Source: Caulobacteraceae bacterium (GTDB lineage: Bacteria; Pseudomonadota; Alphaproteobacteria; Caulobacterales; Caulobacteraceae). From it: a stretch of DNA of 64,000 nucleotides. The first letter of the stretch is position 1; the number at the start of each line of letters is the position of its first letter. The notes below the pieces were generated by a model. That model was not told where the DNA came from. It saw nothing but the letters and a program-made list of their open reading frames with translations, and did no database searches. This document shows positions 34,101 through 42,212 of this stretch, piece by piece. Position numbers and translations under genes: made by a program. Location of the stretch: assembly GCA_031291645.1 (NCBI GenBank), contig JARLIQ010000047.1, forward strand, positions 1 through 64,000. The letters are read 5' to 3'.

Positions 34101-34631
34101 GAAGACGTCGATCACCCCGCCGCGGATCGCGAACTCGCCCCGCTCGGACACCGTCGAGGCGCGCACATAGCCGTTGACCGCGAAATAGCGCTCCAGCTCG
34201 GCGACATCGACGTCCTGGCCCGACCGGGCGAGGTAGCTCGCCCGCTTCAGCGCCTCGCGCGGCGGCAGCCGCTGCATCAGCGCCGGCGCCTGGGTGACCA
34301 GCAGCCTGGGCGTCTTGTCGGCCTCGCCCGCCGCGAGCCTGGCCAGGGTGGCCATCCGCTGGGCCGACACCGACGCCGAGGGCCCCAGCCGGTCGTAGGG
34401 CAGGCAGTCCCACGACGGCAGGCGCAGCACCTCCATCTCCGGCGCGAAGAACCGCAGCGCATCGATGAAGGCCGAGGCGCGTCCGCCGTCACGTGCCACG
34501 AACACCGAAAGCCCGCCGCGCGCCCGGGCCATGTCCGCCATCGCCAGGGCGTCGAAGCCCTCCGGCGCGCCGGTCAGCTCGAGATGGCCCTCACGCAGGG
34601 CGATACGCTTGAAATCGGGGGCTTGGGCCAA
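31149..34631 (-). CDS. mfd: Transcription-repair coupling factor Mfd
   Basis: An 1160-residue translocase that removes stalled RNA polymerase and recruits UvrA. The N-terminal UvrB-like module includes LPSWDCLPYDRLGPSASVSA. The polymerase-interaction domain includes GDLVVHIDHGIGRYAGLKTL near residue 500. The RecG-like motor has Walker A GDVGFGKTE near residue 648, the DEEQ box IVDEEQHFGVKHKE near residue 748, and motifs TLSATPIPRTLQ, STTIVESGLDIP and QLRGRVGRS. The C-terminal domain 7 includes EEYVPDLNVRLALYRRL. Full length and intact. It follows sdhE by 10 bases; both are divergent from recG. A REPIN-like element lies at its end. Confidence 0.98.
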   Translation of the reverse strand: MAQAPDFKRIALREGHLELTGAPEGFDALAMADMARARGGLSVFVARDGGRASAFIDALRFFAPEMEVLRLPSWDCLPYDRLGPSASVSAQRMATLARLAAGEADKTPRLLVTQAPALMQRLPPREALKRASYLARSGQDVDVAELERYFAVNGYVRASTVSERGEFAIRGGVIDVFPPAADEPVRLDLFGDTLESIRAFDPETQRSTKQLKSIDLLPVSEVLLDAEAIARFRRGYVAAFGPSGDDPMYAAVSEGARRGGLEHFLPLIYERLETLFDYLPQATLLAIDHLAAEARDERWAMIDDAFAARHDADSKRSSYHPLGPQSLYLSPEEWNARLAERPVRSFTPFQHEPGADVADLGARAGRNFAAERAQDSVNLFEATANHARQLAASGKRVLFASWSEGSSERLGVMLADHGLADVAFTPYWQAAKAADPKRPQRAVLPLDVGFETDTLAVISETDILGDRLARPRRRRRAQNFLAEASSLTPGDLVVHIDHGIGRYAGLKTLEVQDAPHDCLELDYAGDSKLYLPVENIDLLTRYGSESEGVQLDRLGGAAWQARKAKAKERLREMAEGLIAIAAARQLNVTGEIDPPAGLFDEFCARFPYEETEDQLSSIGDVLQDLASGHPMDRLICGDVGFGKTEVALRAAFVVAMSGRQVAVVCPTTLLARQHYKTFTERFQGWPVRIRRLSRLVPSAEAAQTREGLKKGEVEIIVGTHAVLSKQVEFKDLGMVIVDEEQHFGVKHKEALKALRAEVHVLTLSATPIPRTLQMALSGIREMSIIATPPVDRLSVRTYIVPHDPVVLREALLREKYRGGQAYFVAPRIKDLPDLERFLREQVPEVKFVVGHGQMSPTQLEDVMSAFYDGQYDVLLSTTIVESGLDIPTANTLIIHRADMFGLAQLYQLRGRVGRSKARAYAYLTTPAERQLTPAAEKRLKVMQSLDSLGAGFQLASHDLDIRGGGNLLGDEQSGHIREIGVELYQQMLEHAVAELRERGDLAAESARGWSPQINTGAAVLLPEEYVPDLNVRLALYRRLSEAERPEDREALAAELIDRFGPLPPEVGQLLKVVAIKGLCRQANVAKIDVGPKGAVVAFREDRFANPAGLIQLVQRKSAVWRVRPDNKVVVKGEWETPDARLNAAEKILAELAGIALAAAA

Positions 34632-34641
34632 GGGGATCTCT

Positions 34642-34926
34642 CTAGGCGCCGCGGGCCGGCGCGTCCGACGGACGGAACGCGCGGATCATCGCCAGAATCT
34701 CGCCGTCGAAGGCGGCCGGCGCGGGCGCGCCCTTGATCCAGTCGTAGATGTCCTGGTCCGGCTGGTCGAGCAGCGCCTCGAAAGCGTCGAGCTGGCCGGC
34801 GGTGAATTGCGGCAGGTGCGCGTCGGCGAAGGGGCCAAGGATCAGGTCGGCCTCGCGGAATCCCCGTCGCCAGGCGCGATAGGTCAGCCTTTTCAAGCGG
34901 AGTTCGGGTGTTGCGCCGGCGGTCAT
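34642..34926 (-). CDS. sdhE: Succinate dehydrogenase assembly factor SdhE (FAD assembly factor)
   Basis: A 94-residue soluble protein. It has the family core LKRLTYRAWRRGFREADLILGPFAD, containing the RGxxE motif needed for FAD attachment to SdhA, and FEALLDQPDQDIYDWI toward the end. The ORF track only shows it as the tail of an 822-residue shadow frame antisense to recG. I trimmed it to the ATG at 34926; the ATG at 34938 is also possible. Neither has a strong ribosome binding site. It precedes mfd by 10 bases, the usual alphaproteobacterial neighbourhood of sdhE, mfd and recG. Confidence 0.92.
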   Translation of the reverse strand: MTAGATPELRLKRLTYRAWRRGFREADLILGPFADAHLPQFTAGQLDAFEALLDQPDQDIYDWIKGAPAPAAFDGEILAMIRAFRPSDAPARGA

Positions 34927-34983
34927 GGGACCGGGCATATAGAACGCCCGCGCGCGTCCCGCCACCTTCGCTATGCTGGCGCG

Positions 34984-37056
34984 ATGCGCCCGGAGATTCT
35001 GTTTCCGCTGTTCGCGCCCGCCAGCTCGCTCAAAGGGGTCGGACCGAAGATCGCCCCGCTGATCGAAAAGCTGGCGGGACCGAACGTGCGCGACGTGCTG
35101 TTCCTGGCGCCCCAGAGCCTGATCCACCGCCGCCAGGCCACCGTCGCCACGGCGATCGAGGGCGAGGTCCAGACCTTCCTGGTCGAGGTCGACGCCCATA
35201 TCCCCGGCCGCGGCGCCCAGCCCTACCGCATCCGCGCCTTCGACGGCTCGGGCTTCTTGACCCTGACCTGGTTCAAGGTCACCGGGACCCATCTGCTGCA
35301 GCAGCATCCGCTCGGCGCCAAGCGCGCCGTCAGCGGCAAGGTCGAGCGCTACGGCGCCGAGCTGCAGATCGCGCACCCGGACTACATGCTGCCGGTCGAG
35401 CGGGCGAACGAGATCCCCGACCACGAGGCCGTCTATCCCGCCACCGCCGGCCTTGCCGCCCGCACGGTGCGGCGCTTGGCCCTGGAGGCGATGGCGCGCG
35501 CGCCCGACCTGCCCGAGTGGCAGGACCCCGCCTGGCTGGCGCGCGAAGGCTATCCGCCCTGGCGCGAGGCGCTGGAGGCCCTGCACGCGCCGCGGACAGA
35601 CGCCGACCTCTCGCCCATGGCCGCGGCCCGCCGCCGGCTGGCCTATGACGAGCTCTTCGCCCACCAGCTGGCCATGGCCCAGCGCAAGGCCGCGCGGCGC
35701 AGCCAGCCTGCGGTGAGCATCCCCGAAAGCCAGCTCGCCGACTCGGTGGAGGCCGCCCTGCCCTTCCGCCTGACCGGCGCCCAGGCGCGGGCCCTGGCCG
35801 AGGTGCGGGCCGACCTGGCCTCGGGCGAGCGGATGAGCCGGCTGCTGCAGGGCGACGTGGGCGCCGGCAAGACCGTGGTCGCGATGCTGGCCATGGCCGA
35901 CGCGGCCGCCGCCGGCCTGCAGTCGGCCCTGATGGCCCCGACCGAGATCCTGGCCCGCCAGCACTATGAGACCCTGGCCGCGCCGCTGGCCGCCCAGGGC
36001 GTGCAGGCGGTGCTGCTGACCGGGCGCGACAAGGGCGCGCTGCGGGCCGAGAAGCTGCGGGCCCTGGCCAGCGGCGGGGCGGCCGTCGCCGTGGGCACCC
36101 ACGCCCTGTTCCAGGACGACGTGGCGTTCCGCGACCTCGCCCTCGCCGTCGTCGACGAGCAGCATCGCTTCGGCGTCGGCGAGCGCCAGCGGCTGCAGGA
36201 GAAGGGCAAGGCCACGCACCTTTTGGCCATGTCCGCCACCCCCATCCCCCGCACCCTGGAGCTCACGGTGTTCGGCGACCTGGACGTCTCTCGCCTCGAC
36301 GAAAAGCCGCCGGGCCGCACGCCGGTCGCCACCCGCGCCGTGCCCATGCCGCGCGCGCACGAGGTGGTCCAGCGCCTGCGCCAGGCGATCGGCGGCGGCG
36401 CCCAGGCCTTCTGGATCTGCCCGCTGGTGGCCGAGTCCGAGCTCAGCGACCTGGCCGCCGCCGAGGCCCGCGCGGCGGCGCTGCGCCAGGCCCTGGGCCC
36501 TTCGGTCGGGCTGATCCACGGCCGGCTGGCGCCCGGCGAGAAGGACGCGGTGATGGCCGAGTTCGCCGAAGGCCGGCTGAGCGTGCTGGTCGCCACGACC
36601 GTGGTCGAGGTCGGGGTGAACGTGCCCAACGCCTCGATCATGGTGATCGAACAGGCCGAGCGCTTCGGCCTGGCCCAGTTGCACCAGCTGCGCGGGCGCG
36701 TCGGGCGCGGCGCGCGAGAGAGCGCCTGCGTCCTGCTCTACGATCCCCCGCTCTCGCAGGTCGCCCAGGCCCGGCTGGACATCCTCAGGCGCACCGACGA
36801 CGGCTTCCTCATCGCCGAGAAGGACCTGGAGCTGCGCGGCGGCGGCGATCCCCTGGGCCTCAAGCAGAGCGGCTTTCCGGCCTACAGGCTGGCCGACCCC
36901 GTCGCCCACCGCGCCCTGATCGCGGCGGCGGCGGACGACGCGCGCCTGGTGCTGGCGCGCGATCCCGGGCTGGCGACGGCCCGCGGCCGCGCGATCCGCG
37001 TCCTGCAGTCCCTGTTCGACTGGCGCCCGGGCGGCGCGCTCAGCGACGCGGGCTAA
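34984..37056 (+). CDS. recG: ATP-dependent DNA helicase RecG
   Basis: A 690-residue helicase that remodels stalled forks and branched DNA. The N-terminal wedge/OB domain (about residues 1-200) includes LKGVGPKIAPLIEKL and GFLTLTWFK. Walker A is GDVGAGKTV near residue 290 and the DExH-type box appears as VVDEQHRFG near residue 388. MSATPIPRTLELT, ATTVVEVGVNVPNAS and QLRGRVGRG follow, and DLELRGGGDPLGLKQSG is the RecG-specific end. Length and motif set are normal. It is divergent from sdhE-mfd across 57 bases and ends 20 bases before the second REPIN-like element. Confidence 0.97.
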   Translation: MRPEILFPLFAPASSLKGVGPKIAPLIEKLAGPNVRDVLFLAPQSLIHRRQATVATAIEGEVQTFLVEVDAHIPGRGAQPYRIRAFDGSGFLTLTWFKVTGTHLLQQHPLGAKRAVSGKVERYGAELQIAHPDYMLPVERANEIPDHEAVYPATAGLAARTVRRLALEAMARAPDLPEWQDPAWLAREGYPPWREALEALHAPRTDADLSPMAAARRRLAYDELFAHQLAMAQRKAARRSQPAVSIPESQLADSVEAALPFRLTGAQARALAEVRADLASGERMSRLLQGDVGAGKTVVAMLAMADAAAAGLQSALMAPTEILARQHYETLAAPLAAQGVQAVLLTGRDKGALRAEKLRALASGGAAVAVGTHALFQDDVAFRDLALAVVDEQHRFGVGERQRLQEKGKATHLLAMSATPIPRTLELTVFGDLDVSRLDEKPPGRTPVATRAVPMPRAHEVVQRLRQAIGGGAQAFWICPLVAESELSDLAAAEARAAALRQALGPSVGLIHGRLAPGEKDAVMAEFAEGRLSVLVATTVVEVGVNVPNASIMVIEQAERFGLAQLHQLRGRVGRGARESACVLLYDPPLSQVAQARLDILRRTDDGFLIAEKDLELRGGGDPLGLKQSGFPAYRLADPVAHRALIAAAADDARLVLARDPGLATARGRAIRVLQSLFDWRPGGALSDAG

Positions 37057-37075
37057 GGCGCCGCCGCCTCCTACA

Positions 37076-37234
37076 CCGCTCATCCCGGCGAAGGCCGGGA
37101 CCCAGATCATAAGGTGCGGACAGGCAAATCGGAGAACGAGGAGACTTTAATTAAGTCATCGATGTATTTGAGTTATAACATTATTGTATTCTAAGTCTTA
37201 GGATCTGGATCCCGGCCTTCGCCGAGACGAGCGG
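37076..37234. repeat. REPIN-like inverted-repeat element, copy 2
   Basis: Two 33-base arms (left with CCCGGC-GAAG-GCCGGG, right its complement with two or three mismatches) flank a 93-base AT-rich centre. The centre contains GACTTTAATTAAGTC, itself nearly palindromic. The outer tips CCGCTC / GAGCGG are shared with copy 1 at 31.0 kb. It lies between the recG stop and the convergent DUF3089 gene stop. Confidence 0.85.
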
Positions 37235-37244
37235 TGATGCGGAG

Positions 37245-38393
37245 CTAAGGCGTCGCCGCCGGCCGCGGGGCGTCCGGCAGGGCCATCAGGGCCGCCAGCC
37301 GGCCGAGGGCGTCGGCCTCGGTGTCGGCGTAGAACAGGTTGTAGCCGGGCTCCTTGAGCCGCTCGGTGAAGCCGCCGGTGTCCTTCAGCGACGGTGAGGG
37401 CGGCCGCGAGACGCGCAATATCCCCTGCTTGCACCGGGCCCACACCTGGCGGGTCAGGAAGGCCGGCCGCGTGCCCCAGTCGACGTCCGAGGCGTTGGCC
37501 GCGCCGAGGTTCAGCCTGGCCGGCGCCGCCGCCTCCGTCGCATAGCCGTACATCGGATTGACGCAGAGGATGGCCCGGCCGTTCACGTCCTGCAGGTGGC
37601 CCTCCGCGTCCCAGACCAGCGAGCGGTTGAAGGTGCGGCGCACGTCCGCCTCGTCCCAGGCCCAGGACTGGGTCCAGCCCACGACGCACCGCGGCTCGCC
37701 GCGCCGCTCGCAGGCCGGCAGCGGGCTCGACGGGCCGAAGTCGTCAGCCAGGGCCACGGTGTCGATCAGATAGACCGCCGCGATCTGCCTGATCAGCCCC
37801 GGGCGCGCGGCGATCTCCTCGCGCGCCAGCCGGTCGACCAGGGTCGCGCCCTGCTCCACCCCCGCCAGCACCAGGGGCCGGCCGCCGTTGTCGTGGTCGA
37901 GGTAATAGTCGAAGGCCCGGCGCACGTCGCCGTAGGCGAACTCCCGCGCCTCCCGCGAGTCGTCGCGCATGTTGAGCTGGCTGAACACGCTCGCCTGGCG
38001 ATAGTGCGGGGCGAACAGCCGCCCGACGCGCACGAACGGTCCGGCGTAGTTCGGCAGGATGGTGTGGTCGAGAAAGCGGTTGGACCGCTGGTCGTGGGTC
38101 CCGTCGTTCCAGTCGCGGCCACCGTCGAAGGTGGTCGGATGGACGAAGAAGACGTCGGCGGGCGGGTCCGCGCTGGTCCAGCGGCCGGGCGCGGCCGGCA
38201 TCAGCGCCCAGGCGGCGCGCTGGCTGTAGTCGGGCGCCTTGGGCGGCCGATAGGTCTGGAACGGAGTCTTCGGGTCGAGGAACGAGCGCAGGATGTCGCC
38301 GCGCCAGATGATGGCGGCGGCCAGGAGCAGGGCCAGAAGCACCAGGCCGCTGATCCACCACCAGTCCTTGAGCCCCGGTCTCCATCTCGCCAT
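37245..38393 (-). CDS. DUF3089 alpha/beta-hydrolase-like protein lacking the expected serine nucleophile
   Basis: A 382-residue membrane-anchored protein: one transmembrane helix near residues 13-30, then a DUF3089 domain with VFFVHPTTFDGGRDWN, RRAFDYYLDHDNGGRPLVLAG and VYLIDTVA. In this family the segment after the LVLAG strand is normally GHSQG, carrying the catalytic serine. Here it is GVEQG, so both His and Ser are gone. The frame is open and codon bias is normal, so this is a change of function rather than decay. The track ORF to 38879 overextends into the upstream gene. Its start is 53 bases downstream of the FAD monooxygenase stop, so it may be in that operon. Confidence 0.85.
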   Translation of the reverse strand: MARWRPGLKDWWWISGLVLLALLLAAAIIWRGDILRSFLDPKTPFQTYRPPKAPDYSQRAAWALMPAAPGRWTSADPPADVFFVHPTTFDGGRDWNDGTHDQRSNRFLDHTILPNYAGPFVRVGRLFAPHYRQASVFSQLNMRDDSREAREFAYGDVRRAFDYYLDHDNGGRPLVLAGVEQGATLVDRLAREEIAARPGLIRQIAAVYLIDTVALADDFGPSSPLPACERRGEPRCVVGWTQSWAWDEADVRRTFNRSLVWDAEGHLQDVNGRAILCVNPMYGYATEAAAPARLNLGAANASDVDWGTRPAFLTRQVWARCKQGILRVSRPPSPSLKDTGGFTERLKEPGYNLFYADTEADALGRLAALMALPDAPRPAATP

Positions 38394-38446
38394 GGCGCGG
38401 AGGGTTACACCACGGCGGCGGCGCGCGCGAGCGCCCGCGAGGGGGG

Positions 38447-39673
38447 TTAGCCGCCCAATCCGGGGATGCGCACGTGCTCGAGGCGGAAGCCCAGGCCGAC
38501 GACGCGCGCCGGGATGCGCCTCAGCCAGGCGACCTTGTCGACCAGCCGCACCAGCAGCGGCGGCCGGGGCGCGGCGCCGCTCCTCAGCAGCGGGCCCAGC
38601 ACCCGGTTCTGGACCAGGACCTGCAGCGCCTGCATCGCGCGCACGGGCCCCAGCCGGCGCGCCTGGACCCTGGCTAGCGCCTCGTCGCCCGGCTGGCCGG
38701 CGGCGAGCGGAGCGGCCAGGATGTTGGCCGCGGCGACCGCGTCGCCGATCGCCATGTTGATGCCGACCCCGCCGATCGGCGACATGGCGTGCGCGGCGTC
38801 GCCGATGCACAGGAGGCCCGGCTTCCACCACCGTTCCAGCCGGTCGACGCTGACCGACAGCAGCTTGATGTCGTCCCAACTGGCCAGCGCGTCCAGCCGG
38901 TCGGCGGTCATCGGCGCGACCGCGACGATCCGGCGCTTCAGCGCCTCCAGCCCCTCGGCGCGGACGGCGTCATAGCCGCCCTTCGGCACGACGAAGGCGC
39001 ATTGGTAGTAGTCCTCGCGCTCGATCATCACGAACACCGCCCCCGCGCCGATGTTGCCGAGCGGCGCGTTGACGTCGCCGGGGCGGCGCGGCAGGCGCAT
39101 CCAGAGCACGTCGATCGGCGCGCCGAGGTCGCGCACCGTCAGATCCGCCCGTTCGCGCAGGATCGAGCGACGGCCGTCGGCGGCGATGACGAGGTCGGCC
39201 TCTATGGTCAACGCCCCGTCGGGCGTCGTCGCCGCAACGCCGCTCACCCGCCCGGCGTCCTCGACCAGGCCGGTGACGTCGGCCTTCATCATCAGGCCGA
39301 ATTTCTCAAGTTTCGCACCCTCTTCCGCCAGGAAATTCAGAAATTCCCATTGCGGCATGATGGCGACGAACCGCGCGCGGGTCGGCAGATGCCGGAAGTC
39401 GACGAGCTTGAAGGTCTCGTTGCCGATCCGGCCACAGAGCTGCTCGATCTTGGTGTGCGGCCGCTGCAGGAACCGCTCGAGCAGGCCGAGCTCGGCCAGG
39501 GCCTGCAGGGTCGAGGGGTGCACGGTGTCGCCCCGGAAGTCGCGCAGGAAGTCGCCGTGCTTCTCCAGCACCAGGACCTCGATTCCGGCGCGGGCCAGCA
39601 TGTAGCCGGCCATCATCCCCGCCGGCCCGCCGCCGGCGATGCAGCACTGGGTCCTGACGACCCTGCCGCTCAC
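38447..39673 (-). CDS. FAD-dependent monooxygenase (PHBH/UbiH-like)
   Basis: A 408-residue flavoprotein. The N-terminal dinucleotide motif is [20 protein letters not shown], the second cofactor motif [14 protein letters not shown] is near residue 160, and the FAD-ribityl motif [20 protein letters not shown] is near residue 290. This is the class A aromatic hydroxylase pattern; ubiquinone hydroxylation or aromatic degradation are possible, and substrate is not shown. It overlaps kdsA as ATGA and is probably translated from the same transcript, although no functional link to LPS is known. Confidence 0.9.
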   Translation of the reverse strand: MSGRVVRTQCCIAGGGPAGMMAGYMLARAGIEVLVLEKHGDFLRDFRGDTVHPSTLQALAELGLLERFLQRPHTKIEQLCGRIGNETFKLVDFRHLPTRARFVAIMPQWEFLNFLAEEGAKLEKFGLMMKADVTGLVEDAGRVSGVAATTPDGALTIEADLVIAADGRRSILRERADLTVRDLGAPIDVLWMRLPRRPGDVNAPLGNIGAGAVFVMIEREDYYQCAFVVPKGGYDAVRAEGLEALKRRIVAVAPMTADRLDALASWDDIKLLSVSVDRLERWWKPGLLCIGDAAHAMSPIGGVGINMAIGDAVAAANILAAPLAAGQPGDEALARVQARRLGPVRAMQALQVLVQNRVLGPLLRSGAAPRPPLLVRLVDKVAWLRRIPARVVGLGFRLEHVRIPGLGG

Positions 39674-40530
39674 TCCGCGGCGGCCCGCCCCTTGGCCAGG
39701 GCGTCATAGGCCAGGAGCTCGGCGACCAGCCCCTCGAACTGGTCCAGCGGCACCATGTTCGGCCCGTCCGACGGGGCGTTGTCGGGATCGGGATGGGTCT
39801 CCATGAACACCGCCGCCACGCCGACGGCGACCGCGGCGCGAGCCAGCACCGGCACGAACTGGCGCTCGCCGCCCGAGGTCTCGCCGCGCCCGCCGGGCTG
39901 TTGCACCGAATGGGTGGCGTCGAAGACCACCGGACAGCCGATCTGGCCCATGATCGGCAGGGCCCGCATGTCGCTGACGAGGGTGTTGTAGCCGAACGAG
40001 ACGCCGCGCTCGGTGGCCAGGACGTCCGGATTGCCGGTCGAGAGCACCTTGCCGACCACGTTCTTCATGTCCCAGGGCGCCAGGAACTGGCCCTTCTTGA
40101 CGTTGACCACCTTGCCGGTCGCGCCGGCGGCGAGCAGCAGGTCGGTCTGGCGGCAGAGGAAGGCGGGGATCTGCAGCACATCGACCGCCTGGGCGACCTC
40201 GGCGCACTGGTCCGGCTCATGCACGTCGGTCAGCACCGGCAGGCCGGTGACCTCGCGGATCTCGGCGAAGATCGGCAGCGCCTCGGCCAGGCCGATGCCG
40301 CGCATGGTGTTGACCGAGCTGCGGTTGGCCTTGTCGAACGAGGTCTTGTAGATCAGCCCGATCCCCAGCCGCCCCGCGATCTCCTTCAGGGCGTGGGCCG
40401 TCTCCAGCGCATGCTGGCGGCTCTCCAGCTGGCAGGGCCCGGCGATCACCGACAGCCGTTCGGCGTTGCCGATCCGCACCGTGTTTCCGTTGTGCGTCTT
40501 CACCGTCACGACGGCGTTGGGCTGGGTCAC
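39670..40530 (-). CDS. kdsA: 3-deoxy-8-phosphooctulonate synthase (metal-dependent type)
   Basis: A 286-residue enzyme joining phosphoenolpyruvate and arabinose 5-phosphate to form KDO 8-phosphate, the precursor of the LPS inner core. Recognisable motifs are [15 protein letters not shown] near residue 29, [12 protein letters not shown] near residue 61, [15 protein letters not shown] near residue 143 and [12 protein letters not shown] near residue 203. The cysteine in IAGPC marks the metal-dependent class; metal-free enzymes have asparagine there. It starts the kdsA-monooxygenase unit and is transcribed away from the cfa gene. Confidence 0.97.
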   Translation of the reverse strand: MTQPNAVVTVKTHNGNTVRIGNAERLSVIAGPCQLESRQHALETAHALKEIAGRLGIGLIYKTSFDKANRSSVNTMRGIGLAEALPIFAEIREVTGLPVLTDVHEPDQCAEVAQAVDVLQIPAFLCRQTDLLLAAGATGKVVNVKKGQFLAPWDMKNVVGKVLSTGNPDVLATERGVSFGYNTLVSDMRALPIMGQIGCPVVFDATHSVQQPGGRGETSGGERQFVPVLARAAVAVGVAAVFMETHPDPDNAPSDGPNMVPLDQFEGLVAELLAYDALAKGRAAAE

Positions 40531-40679
40531 GTGGTCCGTCCGTTAATCCAGGTAATGGGCCGGCCCATAGAACTCGCGTTCAACGGATCGGGCGACAAAC
40601 GCCGATGGGATACGCCGGATGAGCGTCGAAGGCGATAGGCGGACGGTCATCCAGCGGCGCGGCCAGCCTCGCCGCACGC

Positions 40680-40830
40680 CATCGCCCCTTGACGGACCCC
40701 CATCTGCTCCGCTTGAGTTTAGCCAGGCCGCTGATGACACTAGGTGTTGTAGCGGCGATCCACTGGGAGGCGCTCCGCCTGTGGATCAAGGGAACGCCCT
40801 TCTGGGCGCGCCCCGCGGGACCCGGGGCCG
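40680..40830 (+). pseudogene. Decayed C-terminal remnant of a DUF1365 protein upstream of cfa
   Basis: In the frame opened at 40689, about 45 residues (RPLTDPHLLRLSLARPLMTL, then GVVAAIHWEALRLWIKG) match, from memory, the C-terminal end of DUF1365 proteins that normally precede cyclopropane synthase genes. A complete DUF1365 has about 250 residues; only 150 bases separate this from kdsA, so the front is lost. The normal stop is also gone and the frame runs on into cfa. Codons TTA, CTA, ACA, GGT, GTT and GTA cluster here and are rare elsewhere in the window, as expected for drift. The rest of the 40531-40908 gap shows nothing clear. Confidence 0.65.
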
Positions 40831-40908
40831 GCATGAGCGCCGGCCGCGCGAGCCTCGTGAGCCGGCGACGGCCCACCAGGGACCGTCCGGAGCGGATGGG
40901 AGGCGGCT

Positions 40909-42144
40909 GTGAGCGATCTGGCCCAAACCTCGGCGAGCGACCTGCTCGCCCTGCCCGACCTGCGGCGCGCCCCGGCGGCGTTCCGAACGGCGGTGCGGAT
41001 ATTCGCCCGGAACTGGGTCTGGGGGTCGATGACCTTCGTCCTGCCGTCCGGCCGCGAGATTCCGATCCAGGGCCGCGAGCCGGGACCGGCCGCGCGGGTG
41101 ATTATCCACGACTTCCGATTCATGCGCCGGGTGATGGCCGCGGGCGACATCGGCTTCGCCGAGGGCTTCATGGCCGGCGAGTGGGAAACCCCCGACCTGA
41201 CCGCCCTGCTGGTCTCCGCCGGCCTCAACTTCGACCGGCTGGCCAAGCTCTTCGCCGGCAATCCGCTGATGCGGGCGGTGAACTTCGTCAACCACCTGCT
41301 GCATTCCAACACCCGCGAGGGCGCCAGGCGGAACATCCACGCCCACTACGACCTGGGCAACGCCTTCTACGCCCGCTGGCTCGACCAGACGATGACCTAC
41401 TCCTCGGCCCGGTTCGACTATCCCGAACAGCCCCTGTCCGAGGCCCAGCACAACAAGTACGCCACCCTCGCCCGCTCGATGGGGTTGGAGGCGTCCCACG
41501 CGGTGCTGGAGATCGGCTGCGGCTGGGGCGGCTTCGCCGAGTTCGCCGCCCGCGAGGTCGGGGCCAAGGTCACCGGCGTGACCATCTCGCGCGAACAGTA
41601 CGACTTCGCCCGCCAGCGCCTGTTCGTCCAGGGCCTGGCGGACAAGGCCGACATCCGGCTGGTCGACTACCGCGACGTCGAGGGCCAGTTCGACCGCGTG
41701 GCCTCGATCGAGATGTTCGAGGCGGTCGGCGAACGCTACTGGCCGGCCTATTTCCAGAAGATCCGCGAGGTGCTCTCGCCGGGAGGCCGCGCCGGGCTGC
41801 AGATCATCACCATCCGCGACGAGCTGTTCGCCAAGTACCGCAGCCGGGCCGATTTCATCCAGAAATACGTCTTCCCGGGCGGCATGCTGATCAGCGAGCG
41901 GCGCCTGCGCGAGGAGACCGACCGGGCCGGGCTGAGCTGGGCCGACATCACCCGCTTCGGCCAGAACTACGCCCAGACCCTCGGCCAGTGGGCCCAGCGC
42001 TTCCAGGCGGCTTGGCCCGAGATCAAGCCGCTGGGCTTTGACGAGCGCTTCCGCCGGCTCTGGCTGTTCTATCTCAGCTATTGCGAGGCGGGGTTCGCCA
42101 CCGGCCGCACGAATGTGATCCAGCTGAGCCTGGCCAAGGCGTGA
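40909..42144 (+). CDS. cfa: Cyclopropane-fatty-acyl-phospholipid synthase
   Basis: A 411-residue SAM-dependent enzyme that adds a methylene bridge to unsaturated membrane lipids. The N-terminal domain includes GDIGFAEGFMAGEWETPDL. The active region includes HYDLGNAFYARWLDQTMTYS. The SAM motif is VLEIGCGWGGFAEFAA near residue 203, and the end has FIQKYVFPGGMLISE and FLSYCEAGF-like residues. The GTG start at 40909 has GGGAGG at good spacing. A decayed DUF1365 fragment just upstream suggests the gene once belonged to the common FAD-oxidoreductase/DUF1365/cfa operon. Confidence 0.95.
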   Translation: MSDLAQTSASDLLALPDLRRAPAAFRTAVRIFARNWVWGSMTFVLPSGREIPIQGREPGPAARVIIHDFRFMRRVMAAGDIGFAEGFMAGEWETPDLTALLVSAGLNFDRLAKLFAGNPLMRAVNFVNHLLHSNTREGARRNIHAHYDLGNAFYARWLDQTMTYSSARFDYPEQPLSEAQHNKYATLARSMGLEASHAVLEIGCGWGGFAEFAAREVGAKVTGVTISREQYDFARQRLFVQGLADKADIRLVDYRDVEGQFDRVASIEMFEAVGERYWPAYFQKIREVLSPGGRAGLQIITIRDELFAKYRSRADFIQKYVFPGGMLISERRLREETDRAGLSWADITRFGQNYAQTLGQWAQRFQAAWPEIKPLGFDERFRRLWLFYLSYCEAGFATGRTNVIQLSLAKA

Positions 42145-42212
42145 GTGTCGGCTTGCCCCGCGGCGCCGAATTCCCCTAGCGTCCCGGGCCCTTTTGCGTG
42201 AGTCAGGCGGTC

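Noticed and set aside
29977-34413. 1478-residue minus-strand ORF
   Set aside because: Out-of-frame shadow of mfd: arginine/glycine/alanine-rich low-complexity translation with no domains, while the 1160-residue mfd frame has all motifs.
31662-34736. 1024-residue plus-strand ORF antisense to mfd
   Set aside because: Antisense shadow produced by high GC; no recognisable motifs and no ribosome binding site.
34642-37110. 822-residue minus-strand ORF antisense to recG
   Set aside because: Only its last 94 residues (sdhE) are real; the rest is a shadow of recG.
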